A DNA stretch of 64,000 nucleotides from UMGS1696 sp964621755 (GTDB lineage: Bacteria > Bacillota > Clostridia > Oscillospirales > CAG-272). Of this stretch, positions 23,184 through 31,306 are shown piece by piece. The DNA is taken from contig CAZUPI010000004.1 in assembly GCA_964621755.1 (NCBI GenBank), positions 16,235 through 80,234 on the forward strand, written 5' to 3'. The stretch's first letter is position 1, and each line of letters opens with the position of its first letter. A model generated the notes under the pieces. The model did no database searches. It saw only the letters and a program-made list of their open reading frames with translations, and was not told where the DNA came from. The translations under genes and the position numbers were made by a program.

Positions 23184-25319
23184 ATGAAATCAAAATGGAA
23201 GTTGTTGTTGGCGGCTTTGCTGTTGCCTGTGCTTGCGGCATGCGGCACAGTTGAGCGGTCGGACAACGTTGCGCCTACGCTGGAGGAGCGGATTGATGCG
23301 GAAGAATATATTTCGCCATCGTCCGTTTTTGTGGCGGAGGACGGATTTATTTATGCTGCGGATGAGACTGGCGGGCGGGTATTGAAGCTGAATCCGGACG
23401 GCAGTATTGCGGCGCAGGCTGTGCTTGAAGGCGGCGCGCACTGTATCAGGGTATACGGTGATTCGGTTTACGTCGCGCGGGGAGAGCTTGACGGGACGTT
23501 GGCGGTACTCGATGAAGATTTGCGGTTAACCGGAGAATACATAGTTGGACACACGCCGACGGATATCGAGTTTTCGGAAAGCAGAATTTATGTTACGAAC
23601 CGGTTTTCGAATACGGTTTCGGTAATTGATACGGAGTCGGGAGACATTAGAGAAATCCCTGTTGGGCGGGAGCCCATGGCGGCGGCGATTGCGAACAACA
23701 AGCTGTATGTTGCGTGCCATCTGCCCGATGATGCTGCAAACGCGGATGTTGTCAGTGCGTCGGTTTATGTTATCGATATGGCGACGGAGGCGGTGCGCAC
23801 GATTGAGCTTGTCAACGGGACGGGCGGCGTGAAGGATATCGAGGCTGCGCCTGACGGAACAAGACTCTTTGTGTCCGCCGTGATTGCGCGGTATCAATAT
23901 CCTACGACCCAGCTTGACGGTGCGTGGATCAACTCGAACGGATTTGCCATCATTGATGCGGAGACTGACGAGTATGTGAACACGATTCTTCTCGATGATG
24001 TGACGCTCGGGGCGGCGTCCCCGTGGGGCATTGCTTTCGGAGGGGGAAATGTGTACTTTGCGGCGTCGGGGACAAGTGAAATCATCAGCTTTCCGCTCGA
24101 CCGGCTGGATTCGCTGCTTGGCTCTGCGGCCTACCGCGGACGGGAGCTTGCGGACGAAATCGGCATTTTGAACAGCATCCGCACCCGGACCGAGATGCCG
24201 GGCGAGGGGGTACGGGATATCATGTATGCGGAGGGCAAGCTCTACTGCACGGAGTACTTCACCGGTGACCTTGCGGTGCTTGATACTTCCGATATGACCA
24301 TTGCCACCTTATCCCTTGGAGAGCAGCCGGAAGCAGATATTGTGCGCCTTGGTGAGACGTTGTGGTATGACGCGACGAAATGCTATCAGCAATGGGAGGC
24401 TTGTGCGTCCTGCCATCCCGACGGACGTGTGGACGGCTTCAACTGGGACAACCTGAACGATGGCCTCGGTAATCCGAAATCTGCGACCTCCATGATGTAT
24501 ACGCACCGCTGTCCGCCGGTTATGACGACGGGCATTCGCGCCAACGCGGAAACTGCGGTCCGTGCCGGCATGAAGTATATTCAGTTCAACACCATTGACG
24601 AGGAGTCCAACTGTGCGATTGATGAATATTTGAAATCCCTTCTTCCGGTCGACTCACCAGCGCTGAACCTCGATGGGACCCTCAGCGAGGCGGCAGCGGA
24701 AGGAAAACTGCTGTTCACGGAATATGGCTGTGTGACTTGTCATCCCGCACCCTTGTACACGGACCTTGAGTATCACACCTCTCCGATTCTGGGGGAGGAT
24801 GGCGGATGGGAAAACCGCGATTTTGTAACGCCGACCCTCGTCGAAGTTTGGAGAAGCGCGCCGTACATGTACAACGGCTCGGCTCTTACTCTTGAGGATG
24901 CGGTGAGACATTTTGTCCCCGAAGGAACTTCGGAGGAGAAGATTGAGAAGCTGGCCGAGTTCGTCCGTTCTATCGGCAGTTCCGGTGAGATTTACGGGGT
25001 CGAGCAGCTTTATTCCGTAGGCGCGGACGGAGGCGAAGTGCAGGGAAGACCTGTGGAATATACGCGTATCAGCGGATTTACCGTTCGCTGTCAGAGTGAG
25101 GATGCGCCCGCGTGCAAAGCAATTCTGACGCTGACGGGAGATGACGGGCAAGTTTCCTATGAGACCAATATCGGAACTGTGCCGTACAATACGGCGGTGC
25201 GTGTGACCGTTGACGTGGACTTGTATGCACAGCCTGGCGGCGAGGTCCGCCTTGCGCTGGTCGACAAAAAGGGCAATCCGCTGGCGTCCGAGTACGTTCT
25301 GACAGTCAAGGAAAGCTGA
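23184..25319 (+). CDS. Lipoprotein c-type cytochrome: YVTN beta-propeller fused to a di-haem MauG/CcpA-like domain
   Basis: 711 residues. The lipoprotein signal ends at Cys20 (PVLAACG). Residues ~35-395 are a propeller with YVTN-type blades, clearest in YVTNRFSNTVSVIDTESG, with repeated V-x-V-I-D strands. Two haem-binding motifs follow: Cys407-Ala-Ser-Cys-His411 and Cys516-Val-Thr-Cys-His520. Around them are blocks typical of the di-haem peroxidase/MauG family: KSATSMMYTHRCPPV, EGKLLFTEYGCVTCHPAPLYTD, and RSAPYMYNGSALTLEDAVRHF, whose Met lies where the distal ligand sits. The last ~90 residues are a beta-sandwich-like tail. It should be anchored outside the membrane. It may be a peroxidase, or an oxidase acting on a bound polymer or protein; the propeller suggests a partner or substrate. 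AGGAG precedes ATG. Confidence 0.88.
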   Translation: MKSKWKLLLAALLLPVLAACGTVERSDNVAPTLEERIDAEEYISPSSVFVAEDGFIYAADETGGRVLKLNPDGSIAAQAVLEGGAHCIRVYGDSVYVARGELDGTLAVLDEDLRLTGEYIVGHTPTDIEFSESRIYVTNRFSNTVSVIDTESGDIREIPVGREPMAAAIANNKLYVACHLPDDAANADVVSASVYVIDMATEAVRTIELVNGTGGVKDIEAAPDGTRLFVSAVIARYQYPTTQLDGAWINSNGFAIIDAETDEYVNTILLDDVTLGAASPWGIAFGGGNVYFAASGTSEIISFPLDRLDSLLGSAAYRGRELADEIGILNSIRTRTEMPGEGVRDIMYAEGKLYCTEYFTGDLAVLDTSDMTIATLSLGEQPEADIVRLGETLWYDATKCYQQWEACASCHPDGRVDGFNWDNLNDGLGNPKSATSMMYTHRCPPVMTTGIRANAETAVRAGMKYIQFNTIDEESNCAIDEYLKSLLPVDSPALNLDGTLSEAAAEGKLLFTEYGCVTCHPAPLYTDLEYHTSPILGEDGGWENRDFVTPTLVEVWRSAPYMYNGSALTLEDAVRHFVPEGTSEEKIEKLAEFVRSIGSSGEIYGVEQLYSVGADGGEVQGRPVEYTRISGFTVRCQSEDAPACKAILTLTGDDGQVSYETNIGTVPYNTAVRVTVDVDLYAQPGGEVRLALVDKKGNPLASEYVLTVKES

Positions 25320-25335
25320 GGAGGGATTCTATATT

Positions 25336-28300
25336 ATGAAGAAAACGATTCAAATTCTGTCCCTTATCCTAACGCTTGCGATGCTCTGCAGCGCGGTGGT
25401 GATTTTTGCGGCAGGTGACAAGCTGTCCTTCTCTTTGTCGAGCGAAGCGGTGCTGGTGAACACCTATGAAGCCGGCGAGAATGCCGATGTGATTGGCAGG
25501 CTGTATGAGGAAACGCCGTATTATATTGTGGTTCGGCACCGGCAGCTCGGCGCGTCGCATTACGCTTATACAGAAGCGCTCGCGGAAGACCTCGGTCAGG
25601 ACAACGCGGACCCGGAGGGCGGGGAAGCGGTCTTCAATCCCGGATCGGAGCTTGTGCTTGTGACAATTGTGAAGGACGGCGACACGTACTCCACTTATGA
25701 AGACGTGCTTCTGTCCTCGAAAAAAGGCGTCATCCGCGACCCGGATGTGTCTGCGGACGGGACCAAAGTCCTGTTTTCGTGGAAGCAGCAGAGCACGGAC
25801 GACTATCATCTCTACGAAATGACCCTTCAGAACCGGGAAATCAGGCAGCTCACTTTCGGCTCCGGCGTCGCCGATACCGAAGGAAAATACCTGTCGGACG
25901 GCTCGATTATTTTCAGCTCCTCAAGGGATATCCAGACTGTGGACTGCTGGATAACTCCCGTATCGAACCTATATAAGTGCAGTGCAGACGGAACGGATAT
26001 CATCCGGCTCGGCTACGACCAGGTCCACACCTCTTACCCGACCGTGACCTCGGACGGGCGAATCATCTACACCAGATGGGACTACAACGACCGCACGCAG
26101 ATGTGGATTCAGTCGGTATTCCAGATGTTCGAGGACGGCACCAACCAGACCGAGCTGTATGGCAACAATTCGGATTTCCCGACGTCTCTTCTGCACACGC
26201 GCGAGGTGCCGGGGCATCCGGGACTGTATCTTTCTATCGCCTCCGGACATCACGTTTATCAACACGGCAAACTGGTGCTGATAGACACGTCGGTCGACAG
26301 AAACAGCAGCGACGCGGTGGAATTTGTTTTCAGCGACGGCACCCGGAAGGAAAATAGCGTCGACACCTTCGGGCAGTCCGGCAGGCAGTACAAATACCCT
26401 TACGCGTTTTCGGACGACTTGTTCCTCTACTCGGCAGTGGACAATTACACCGGTGTGAGTGCGGAATTTTCCATTTATGCTTATGACAGAACGACTGATA
26501 CGGAGGTTGAGCTGGTGACGGGCACAAAGGGAATCGGCGCATCGCAGATTGTTCCGGTCTACACCCGCGACCTGTTCACCCGCCCCAGCATGGTCAACTA
26601 TGCTTCGGAAACCGGAACGTTCTACGTATCAAACGTGTATGAAGGGGAGGCAATGGAGGGCGTTGAAGTCGGCTCCGTGCAGTATTTGCGGGTTGTTGAG
26701 CTGGAATTCCGCTCCTCCGCAATAGGGGCTACGGTCGCAGTTGGCTCGGGCTCCGCTGACCCGTTTTCCCCTATTGCAACGGGAAATGGCTCGTGGGACG
26801 TCAAAACCGTGCTTGGCGTGGCGCCGGTTGAGGAAGACGGGAGCGCGCTGTTCAAAGCGCCCGCGAATACGCCGCTGTTCTTCCAGCTGCTCGACGAAAA
26901 CGGATGCGTCGTTCAAACCATGCGTTCTTGGACGACTCTCATGCCAAACGAGACCTTCTCCTGTGTGGGCTGCCATGAGGATAAAAACATCGCTCCCACG
27001 GTCAGCGGGACGGTCACCATGGCTATGAAAAAGGGTGTGGTTGAAATCGAACCGGACCTGTGGATGACCGACGAAACGTATGACCCGTATACGGACGCGG
27101 TGGGCTTCTCGTTCCTTGAGGAAGTGCAGCCGATACTGGATAAGAACTGCATCGTCTGCCACTCCGACACCGACGAAGCCTACTCCCTGATAAGCGCACG
27201 CGCGGCAGCAGGATACGACACCACCCCCGCGGACGTTATTCTGGCCGAGGATGCAGTATGGCACTACACGACCACAGCACCAGCCGCCGACTGGCTGACC
27301 GACTTTACACCGGACTCTGCCTCACACGCGCCCTTTGCCGACGGCGAGACCGAGCCATACGAACACAATACCGTGTGGACCTCCGGGGAGCTTTGGGCGC
27401 GGACGACCTTCACCGGTACTGTTTACGACCTCAACAACTCCTCTCTGGCGTTCACGGGACAGCTTTGCGGCAAGGCGGAAATCTACCTCAACGGCGCCCT
27501 TGTGGCGGAGGTTGAAAACAAGACGTCCGACGTCGTGAGTATTCCGGTGACTGGAGACATGCGAGAGGCATTCCTGTTTGGGGAAAATACACTTGCGGTA
27601 CACGTGACCGACGGCAAGTATTTTACCCTAGGTCTGACCTCTTTGGCGAGTGCAACAGGAGATCAGAAGTACTTTATCAGGCAGTACGCATTGTGGGAAT
27701 ATATCAGAGCGAAGGATTTGTCCTATGCTCCCGACGGCTGGATCACGCTTGAAGATGATTCGACCAAATGGCAGACCGGACAGACCCCGTTCGGAGACCG
27801 CACCATTGACGGTATCGGCTATAAAACCGCATGGTCAGGGGCTGCCAACGCAATTTTCATCAGGCGCACGTTTACGGTAGACGATATTGAAAAGTTCAAA
27901 AACTCGTCTCTTTGGACCAAAATCACGTATGACGACGGCATCAAGCTCTACATCAACGGCAAGCTGCTGTACGAAGACACGGGCTGGGTCGACAATTACG
28001 TCGAGATTGAGCTGTGTAAGGATGCGGCGGAATACCTCGTCGAGGGAGAGAACATCATTGCGATATCCCTCTGCAATACGGCGGGCGGACGACAGATAGA
28101 CCTGTCCCTGTACGCATACGAAAGGGAACCGAATCAGGAGGAGGTCGAACCCCTTGACTCGTCCCGCGAATCGGCATTCTCGCTGGAAAACATCAACGTG
28201 GTCGGCTCGCGGCAGAAGAAATACTGGCCCCTGTCCTATCTTGTTCTCACCGGCTCTTATCCCAGCAGTACAAACTGGCTTGCGTCACCGAACGGAGATT

Positions 28301-29412
28301 ATGTGAATTTCCTGTCGTCGATGAGCGGCGCGGAAATCGTCGAGCCGTACTCCTTCGGTTCGTCAAAGAGCAGACTGATTGAGCTTTTGCGCAGCGGTCA
28401 CGGAGACCTCACCGAAGAGGAAATCCGCACCATCGCATGTTGGATCGACCTTGTTGTCCCGGCGTACGGCGCATACGACGAGAACGTGACGTGGAGCGCC
28501 AACGACCAGCGCGAATTCGATGAAAAATCGAACAAGCGCGAATATTACGATAACCTGAATAAAGCGGTTATAGACGAAAAAGCAGGCGTGTATAACAGCG
28601 TCGGCGATGTGACGATTGAATTTTTGCGGACAAACGGTACTGTGGCGGCGACGGCGTCCGGTCAGGGCTTTGCGATACTGAACATCGACGGCACATACGT
28701 AGCAAAGGAGAGTGTGAGAATCACGCTTCCGGAGGGTGAAAAATACGTCGCGGTATGCTTGTCGTCCAAGCTGGGCGAGAGCATTGTATACTGTCCGGAT
28801 GGGGTATTTGAATACAAATTCCCCACGCAGATGGGAAATATTTATCCGACCGCGCTGGATGATTCGAAGGATACCGTCTACATTGCCAACGTGATAAGCG
28901 CACGGATTCCGACGAAAGACGAGCTGACAGCGTCCCGCAACCTGGCAGAGAACGTGTACGACCTGAAGGATAACGCATCATCTTATCCTCACGCGTCGAC
29001 AAACAGCGTAGCAGACAGCGGCGCGGCGTACTACGAGGCGAGATGCGCCATCGACAGCTTCACAGCGAATACCGGGCATGGCACATATCCCGTTCAGTCA
29101 TGGGGACCGGAAAAGGACACAATGGCAGACAACTGCCTTACCGTTGACTTTGGCCGGACGGTCAAGCTGGATGCGCTCGAAATCATCATTCGCTGCGACT
29201 TCCCGCATGACACATGGTTCACTGGCGCCGACGTCACCTTCTCGGACGGGACAACGGAGCACATTGATCTATACAAAACGGAGTCCGCAATGGTCTTTAA
29301 CCTGGGCGGCCGCGAAACCACGTCCATCAGGCTCTCCGGCTTCACCACCGCCGGTGATGCTTGGGCGGCAATCACCGAAATCCGTGCGATTGGGTCTGAT
29401 ATTGTAGAATAA
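25336..29412 (+). CDS. Large exported cytochrome: TolB-like propeller, hydrazine-synthase-alpha-like haem region, inserted jelly-roll modules, discoidin-like tail
   Basis: 1358 residues, 16 bases after the previous stop, with GGAGGG before ATG. A signal peptide covers residues 1-25. Residues ~130-400 carry TolB/WD40-like blades (VSADGTKVLFSW, SDGSIIFSSSRD, TSDGRIIYTRWDYNDR). Then comes a beta domain ending in FSCVGCHEDK, with haem motif Cys543-x-x-Cys-His547. EVQPILDKNCIVCHSD is the second, Cys605-x-x-Cys-His609. Residues ~640-945 hold two galactose-binding-like segments (KAEIYLNGALVAEVE; KLYINGKLLYEDTGW). From ~965 the protein resumes with SYLVLTGSYPSSTNW, SRLIELLRSGHGDLTEEE (His1022) and CWIDLVVPAYGAYDE, a block I know from hydrazine-synthase-alpha-like proteins of Planctomycetes. 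Residues ~1215-1358 resemble a discoidin/F5-F8C module. Function unknown; an extracytoplasmic redox enzyme is inferred. Confidence 0.85.
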   Translation: MKKTIQILSLILTLAMLCSAVVIFAAGDKLSFSLSSEAVLVNTYEAGENADVIGRLYEETPYYIVVRHRQLGASHYAYTEALAEDLGQDNADPEGGEAVFNPGSELVLVTIVKDGDTYSTYEDVLLSSKKGVIRDPDVSADGTKVLFSWKQQSTDDYHLYEMTLQNREIRQLTFGSGVADTEGKYLSDGSIIFSSSRDIQTVDCWITPVSNLYKCSADGTDIIRLGYDQVHTSYPTVTSDGRIIYTRWDYNDRTQMWIQSVFQMFEDGTNQTELYGNNSDFPTSLLHTREVPGHPGLYLSIASGHHVYQHGKLVLIDTSVDRNSSDAVEFVFSDGTRKENSVDTFGQSGRQYKYPYAFSDDLFLYSAVDNYTGVSAEFSIYAYDRTTDTEVELVTGTKGIGASQIVPVYTRDLFTRPSMVNYASETGTFYVSNVYEGEAMEGVEVGSVQYLRVVELEFRSSAIGATVAVGSGSADPFSPIATGNGSWDVKTVLGVAPVEEDGSALFKAPANTPLFFQLLDENGCVVQTMRSWTTLMPNETFSCVGCHEDKNIAPTVSGTVTMAMKKGVVEIEPDLWMTDETYDPYTDAVGFSFLEEVQPILDKNCIVCHSDTDEAYSLISARAAAGYDTTPADVILAEDAVWHYTTTAPAADWLTDFTPDSASHAPFADGETEPYEHNTVWTSGELWARTTFTGTVYDLNNSSLAFTGQLCGKAEIYLNGALVAEVENKTSDVVSIPVTGDMREAFLFGENTLAVHVTDGKYFTLGLTSLASATGDQKYFIRQYALWEYIRAKDLSYAPDGWITLEDDSTKWQTGQTPFGDRTIDGIGYKTAWSGAANAIFIRRTFTVDDIEKFKNSSLWTKITYDDGIKLYINGKLLYEDTGWVDNYVEIELCKDAAEYLVEGENIIAISLCNTAGGRQIDLSLYAYEREPNQEEVEPLDSSRESAFSLENINVVGSRQKKYWPLSYLVLTGSYPSSTNWLASPNGDYVNFLSSMSGAEIVEPYSFGSSKSRLIELLRSGHGDLTEEEIRTIACWIDLVVPAYGAYDENVTWSANDQREFDEKSNKREYYDNLNKAVIDEKAGVYNSVGDVTIEFLRTNGTVAATASGQGFAILNIDGTYVAKESVRITLPEGEKYVAVCLSSKLGESIVYCPDGVFEYKFPTQMGNIYPTALDDSKDTVYIANVISARIPTKDELTASRNLAENVYDLKDNASSYPHASTNSVADSGAAYYEARCAIDSFTANTGHGTYPVQSWGPEKDTMADNCLTVDFGRTVKLDALEIIIRCDFPHDTWFTGADVTFSDGTTEHIDLYKTESAMVFNLGGRETTSIRLSGFTTAGDAWAAITEIRAIGSDIVE

Positions 29413-29414
29413 TA

Positions 29415-29463
29415 ATATAGGGGGAAACTTTTCGGAAAGTTTCCCCCTATATTTTATTTTATT
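29415..29463 (+). terminator. Terminator of the cytochrome operon
   Basis: ATATAGGGGGAAACTTT pairs perfectly with AAAGTTTCCCCCTATAT (17 bp, loop TCGG), followed by a T-rich run. It belongs to the dispersed hairpin family. Confidence 0.9.
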
Positions 29464-29474
29464 CATGTGAGTTG

Positions 29475-29510
29475 GCCGGGGAGATGCTTTTTGAAAAAAG
29501 CACCTCCCGG
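29475..29510. repeat. Dispersed hairpin copy plus A-box
   Basis: CCGGGGAGATGCTTTTT pairs imperfectly with AAAAAGCACCTCCCGG; an A-box variant (CGCAAAAACTTTTAA) follows at ~29518. It serves as the minus-strand terminator of the solute-binding protein gene. Confidence 0.7.
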
Positions 29511-29596
29511 ACCCTTCCGCAAAAACTTTTAAACAAAGTACCCTGATTAAAATTTTAAAAAAGGGTTCGGGTAGAACATATCCCCTTCAAAAATGA

Positions 29597-31069
29597 TTAT
29601 CCACCAATTCCCAGTGCTTCGATGGCCTTTTCAATTGTTTTTGAGAAGGAGCGCTCGTATCTGGCAGCGGCGGAGGCGTACTGGCCGTCTTTTAAGCCGG
29701 CGTTATATGCTACGATTGGGGAGCTTACGTTGAAGGCGTAGCTGAGGTCGTAGGCGCGTTTTGTAATGAGGTCTTTGAGGAGCGCGGCGCTTTCACGGTC
29801 GCGGGTACCTTTACCGATTACCGCTTTTTCGATGTAGACGTCGAGCACGTTGTCGTATGTGTCGGCTGCAAGAGCTTCGATGATGGTCGCCAGACGTTCA
29901 TCGTTGTCGCAGTCAGAGGGGATGATGATGGTAAACGGATTCTGGATGTATACCATGCCGTCGGTGTTCTCGGCGAGTGACGGGTATGCGATGATGCCGT
30001 AGTCATCCTCTTTGTCACGAAGGTTACGGAAGTCGCCCATCAGACGGCTGTAGAACAAAACGCTTCCTTCTTTGAAGAGGTTTCTGGTTTCATCATTTCG
30101 TCCGACCAGCGAGTAGTTTGTGTTATTGATGATTTTGTTCATCCAGTCGCCGACCGCCATGACGTTTTCGTCGGTAATATTCAAGACATAGGTATTTGCA
30201 GACTCATCAAAGACTATCAGACGCAGGTTTGACGAGTACAGGCTCGGCAGGTATTCAAAATCACGGCCCGCCCAGCCGAAAATGTCGTGGGCTTCGTCCA
30301 TCTTGCCGTCGCCGTTCTGGTCAACCGCAACTTGAGTCATCATGTTGTACATGGCGTCAAGCGTCCACTTTCCGGCGGTATACAGCTCGTACGGTGTGTC
30401 CGCAATGTTGTTGTCCTCAAGTAAGTCAGCGTTGTAGAAAAGGAGAGCCATTGATTCGTAGTGGTCGAAGCTGATGTCACAGTGTCCGTAATAGAGCTTG
30501 CCGTTGATGGTCAGAGTTTCCTGGGAACCCTTATCCCAATAGGGTTTTGTCAGATCAATCACCGGCATGTCAGAGATTGCCTTCACGTAGTTCTGGGATA
30601 TCAAATCCATACATTCCTGAAGGAGTGCGTAGCCAAATCCGACGTCCCCGGTTCCTGCTGTTACAGAATTTTTGATGAGGCTGACTGCACCGGTGGTGTT
30701 TTCTTCAATTACAACATTGAACTTGTCCATTACACGGACATTTCGGTCATAAATGGCGTCATTGAACGCGTCCCCTGTCAGCTCTTCCGTTGTGAAAGCG
30801 CTGAAATACTCCTCGCTGAGTCCGTTGTTTGCGATGTGCAGCGTCCAGCCGTCGTAGTCGACTGCGGCAATTTCATCTGCATAGTGGGTTTGACCGTCAT
30901 CTTCCTCTGCAATTTGGGTCTCGGTGGATGCCGTATCATCGGCAGTGACGGTTGTCGGAACGCTCGTTTTATCTTCAGCGCTGTTTTCTGTGGAGTCTGA
31001 GCATGATGCCGTCATGAGCATGAGCAGAAGCGCTATAAAGATCGCTGTTCCCTTTTTGAAGCTATTCAT
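29597..31069 (-). CDS. Second orphan solute-binding lipoprotein
   Basis: 490 residues from the ATG at 31069, which follows AGGAGAGAAAA; a longer reading to 31138 runs into the promoter and is rejected. Lipobox at Cys23 (MTASC) followed by a Thr/Glu-rich linker. The mature protein resembles the one at 19918: GDAFNDAIYDRNVRVMDKFNVVI, YYGHCDISFDHYESMALLFYN, LYTAGKWTLDAMYNMMTQVA and IIAYPSLAENTDG are carbohydrate-type solute-binding features. DQNGDGKMDEAHD is an EF-hand-like loop that may bind calcium. Again no ABC permease is nearby. It is divergent from the sortase-tailed surface protein, and the shared region holds both promoters and a palindrome. Confidence 0.85.
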   Translation of the reverse strand: MNSFKKGTAIFIALLLMLMTASCSDSTENSAEDKTSVPTTVTADDTASTETQIAEEDDGQTHYADEIAAVDYDGWTLHIANNGLSEEYFSAFTTEELTGDAFNDAIYDRNVRVMDKFNVVIEENTTGAVSLIKNSVTAGTGDVGFGYALLQECMDLISQNYVKAISDMPVIDLTKPYWDKGSQETLTINGKLYYGHCDISFDHYESMALLFYNADLLEDNNIADTPYELYTAGKWTLDAMYNMMTQVAVDQNGDGKMDEAHDIFGWAGRDFEYLPSLYSSNLRLIVFDESANTYVLNITDENVMAVGDWMNKIINNTNYSLVGRNDETRNLFKEGSVLFYSRLMGDFRNLRDKEDDYGIIAYPSLAENTDGMVYIQNPFTIIIPSDCDNDERLATIIEALAADTYDNVLDVYIEKAVIGKGTRDRESAALLKDLITKRAYDLSYAFNVSSPIVAYNAGLKDGQYASAAARYERSFSKTIEKAIEALGIGG

Positions 31070-31109
31070 TTTTCTCTCCTGTGTTTGACCTTTGTTGAAA
31101 GATGTCCTA

Positions 31110-31138
31110 AGTATACCATAATTCCGGAAAATATGCAA
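31110..31138 (-). promoter_or_regulatory. Promoter of the 29597-31069 solute-binding protein
   Basis: TTGCAT (31138-31133), 17 bases, TATACT (31115-31110) on the minus strand. Confidence 0.8.
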
Positions 31139-31161
31139 TATTTTTTTAGAAATGCGACCAA

Positions 31162-31173
31162 TTTACGCGTAAA
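31162..31173. promoter_or_regulatory. Palindrome between divergent promoters, operator candidate
   Basis: TTTACGCGTAAA is a perfect 12-bp palindrome lying 24 bases upstream of the minus -35 and 46 bases upstream of the plus -35, the size and symmetry of LacI/GntR-type operators. Confidence 0.45.
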
Positions 31174-31219
31174 ATTTAAGTAAAGCTTAAGAAAAACGTA
31201 CCTTATTTAAAAAAAATTC

Positions 31220-31248
31220 TTGACAAAAGAGGACGACTATGCTATAAA
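31220..31248 (+). promoter_or_regulatory. Promoter of the surface protein gene
   Basis: TTGACA (31220-31225), 17 bases, TATAAA (31243-31248). Confidence 0.85.
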
Positions 31249-31306
31249 GGCTCAAAACACCGCACATTCTCTTATATTTATTTTAATCCATAAAAGGAGG
31301 AGTAAA

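Noticed and set aside
23184..29412. Hydrazine synthesis as the function of the cytochrome operon
   Set aside because: Only a domain-level resemblance to the alpha subunit; beta and gamma subunits and the anammox context are missing.
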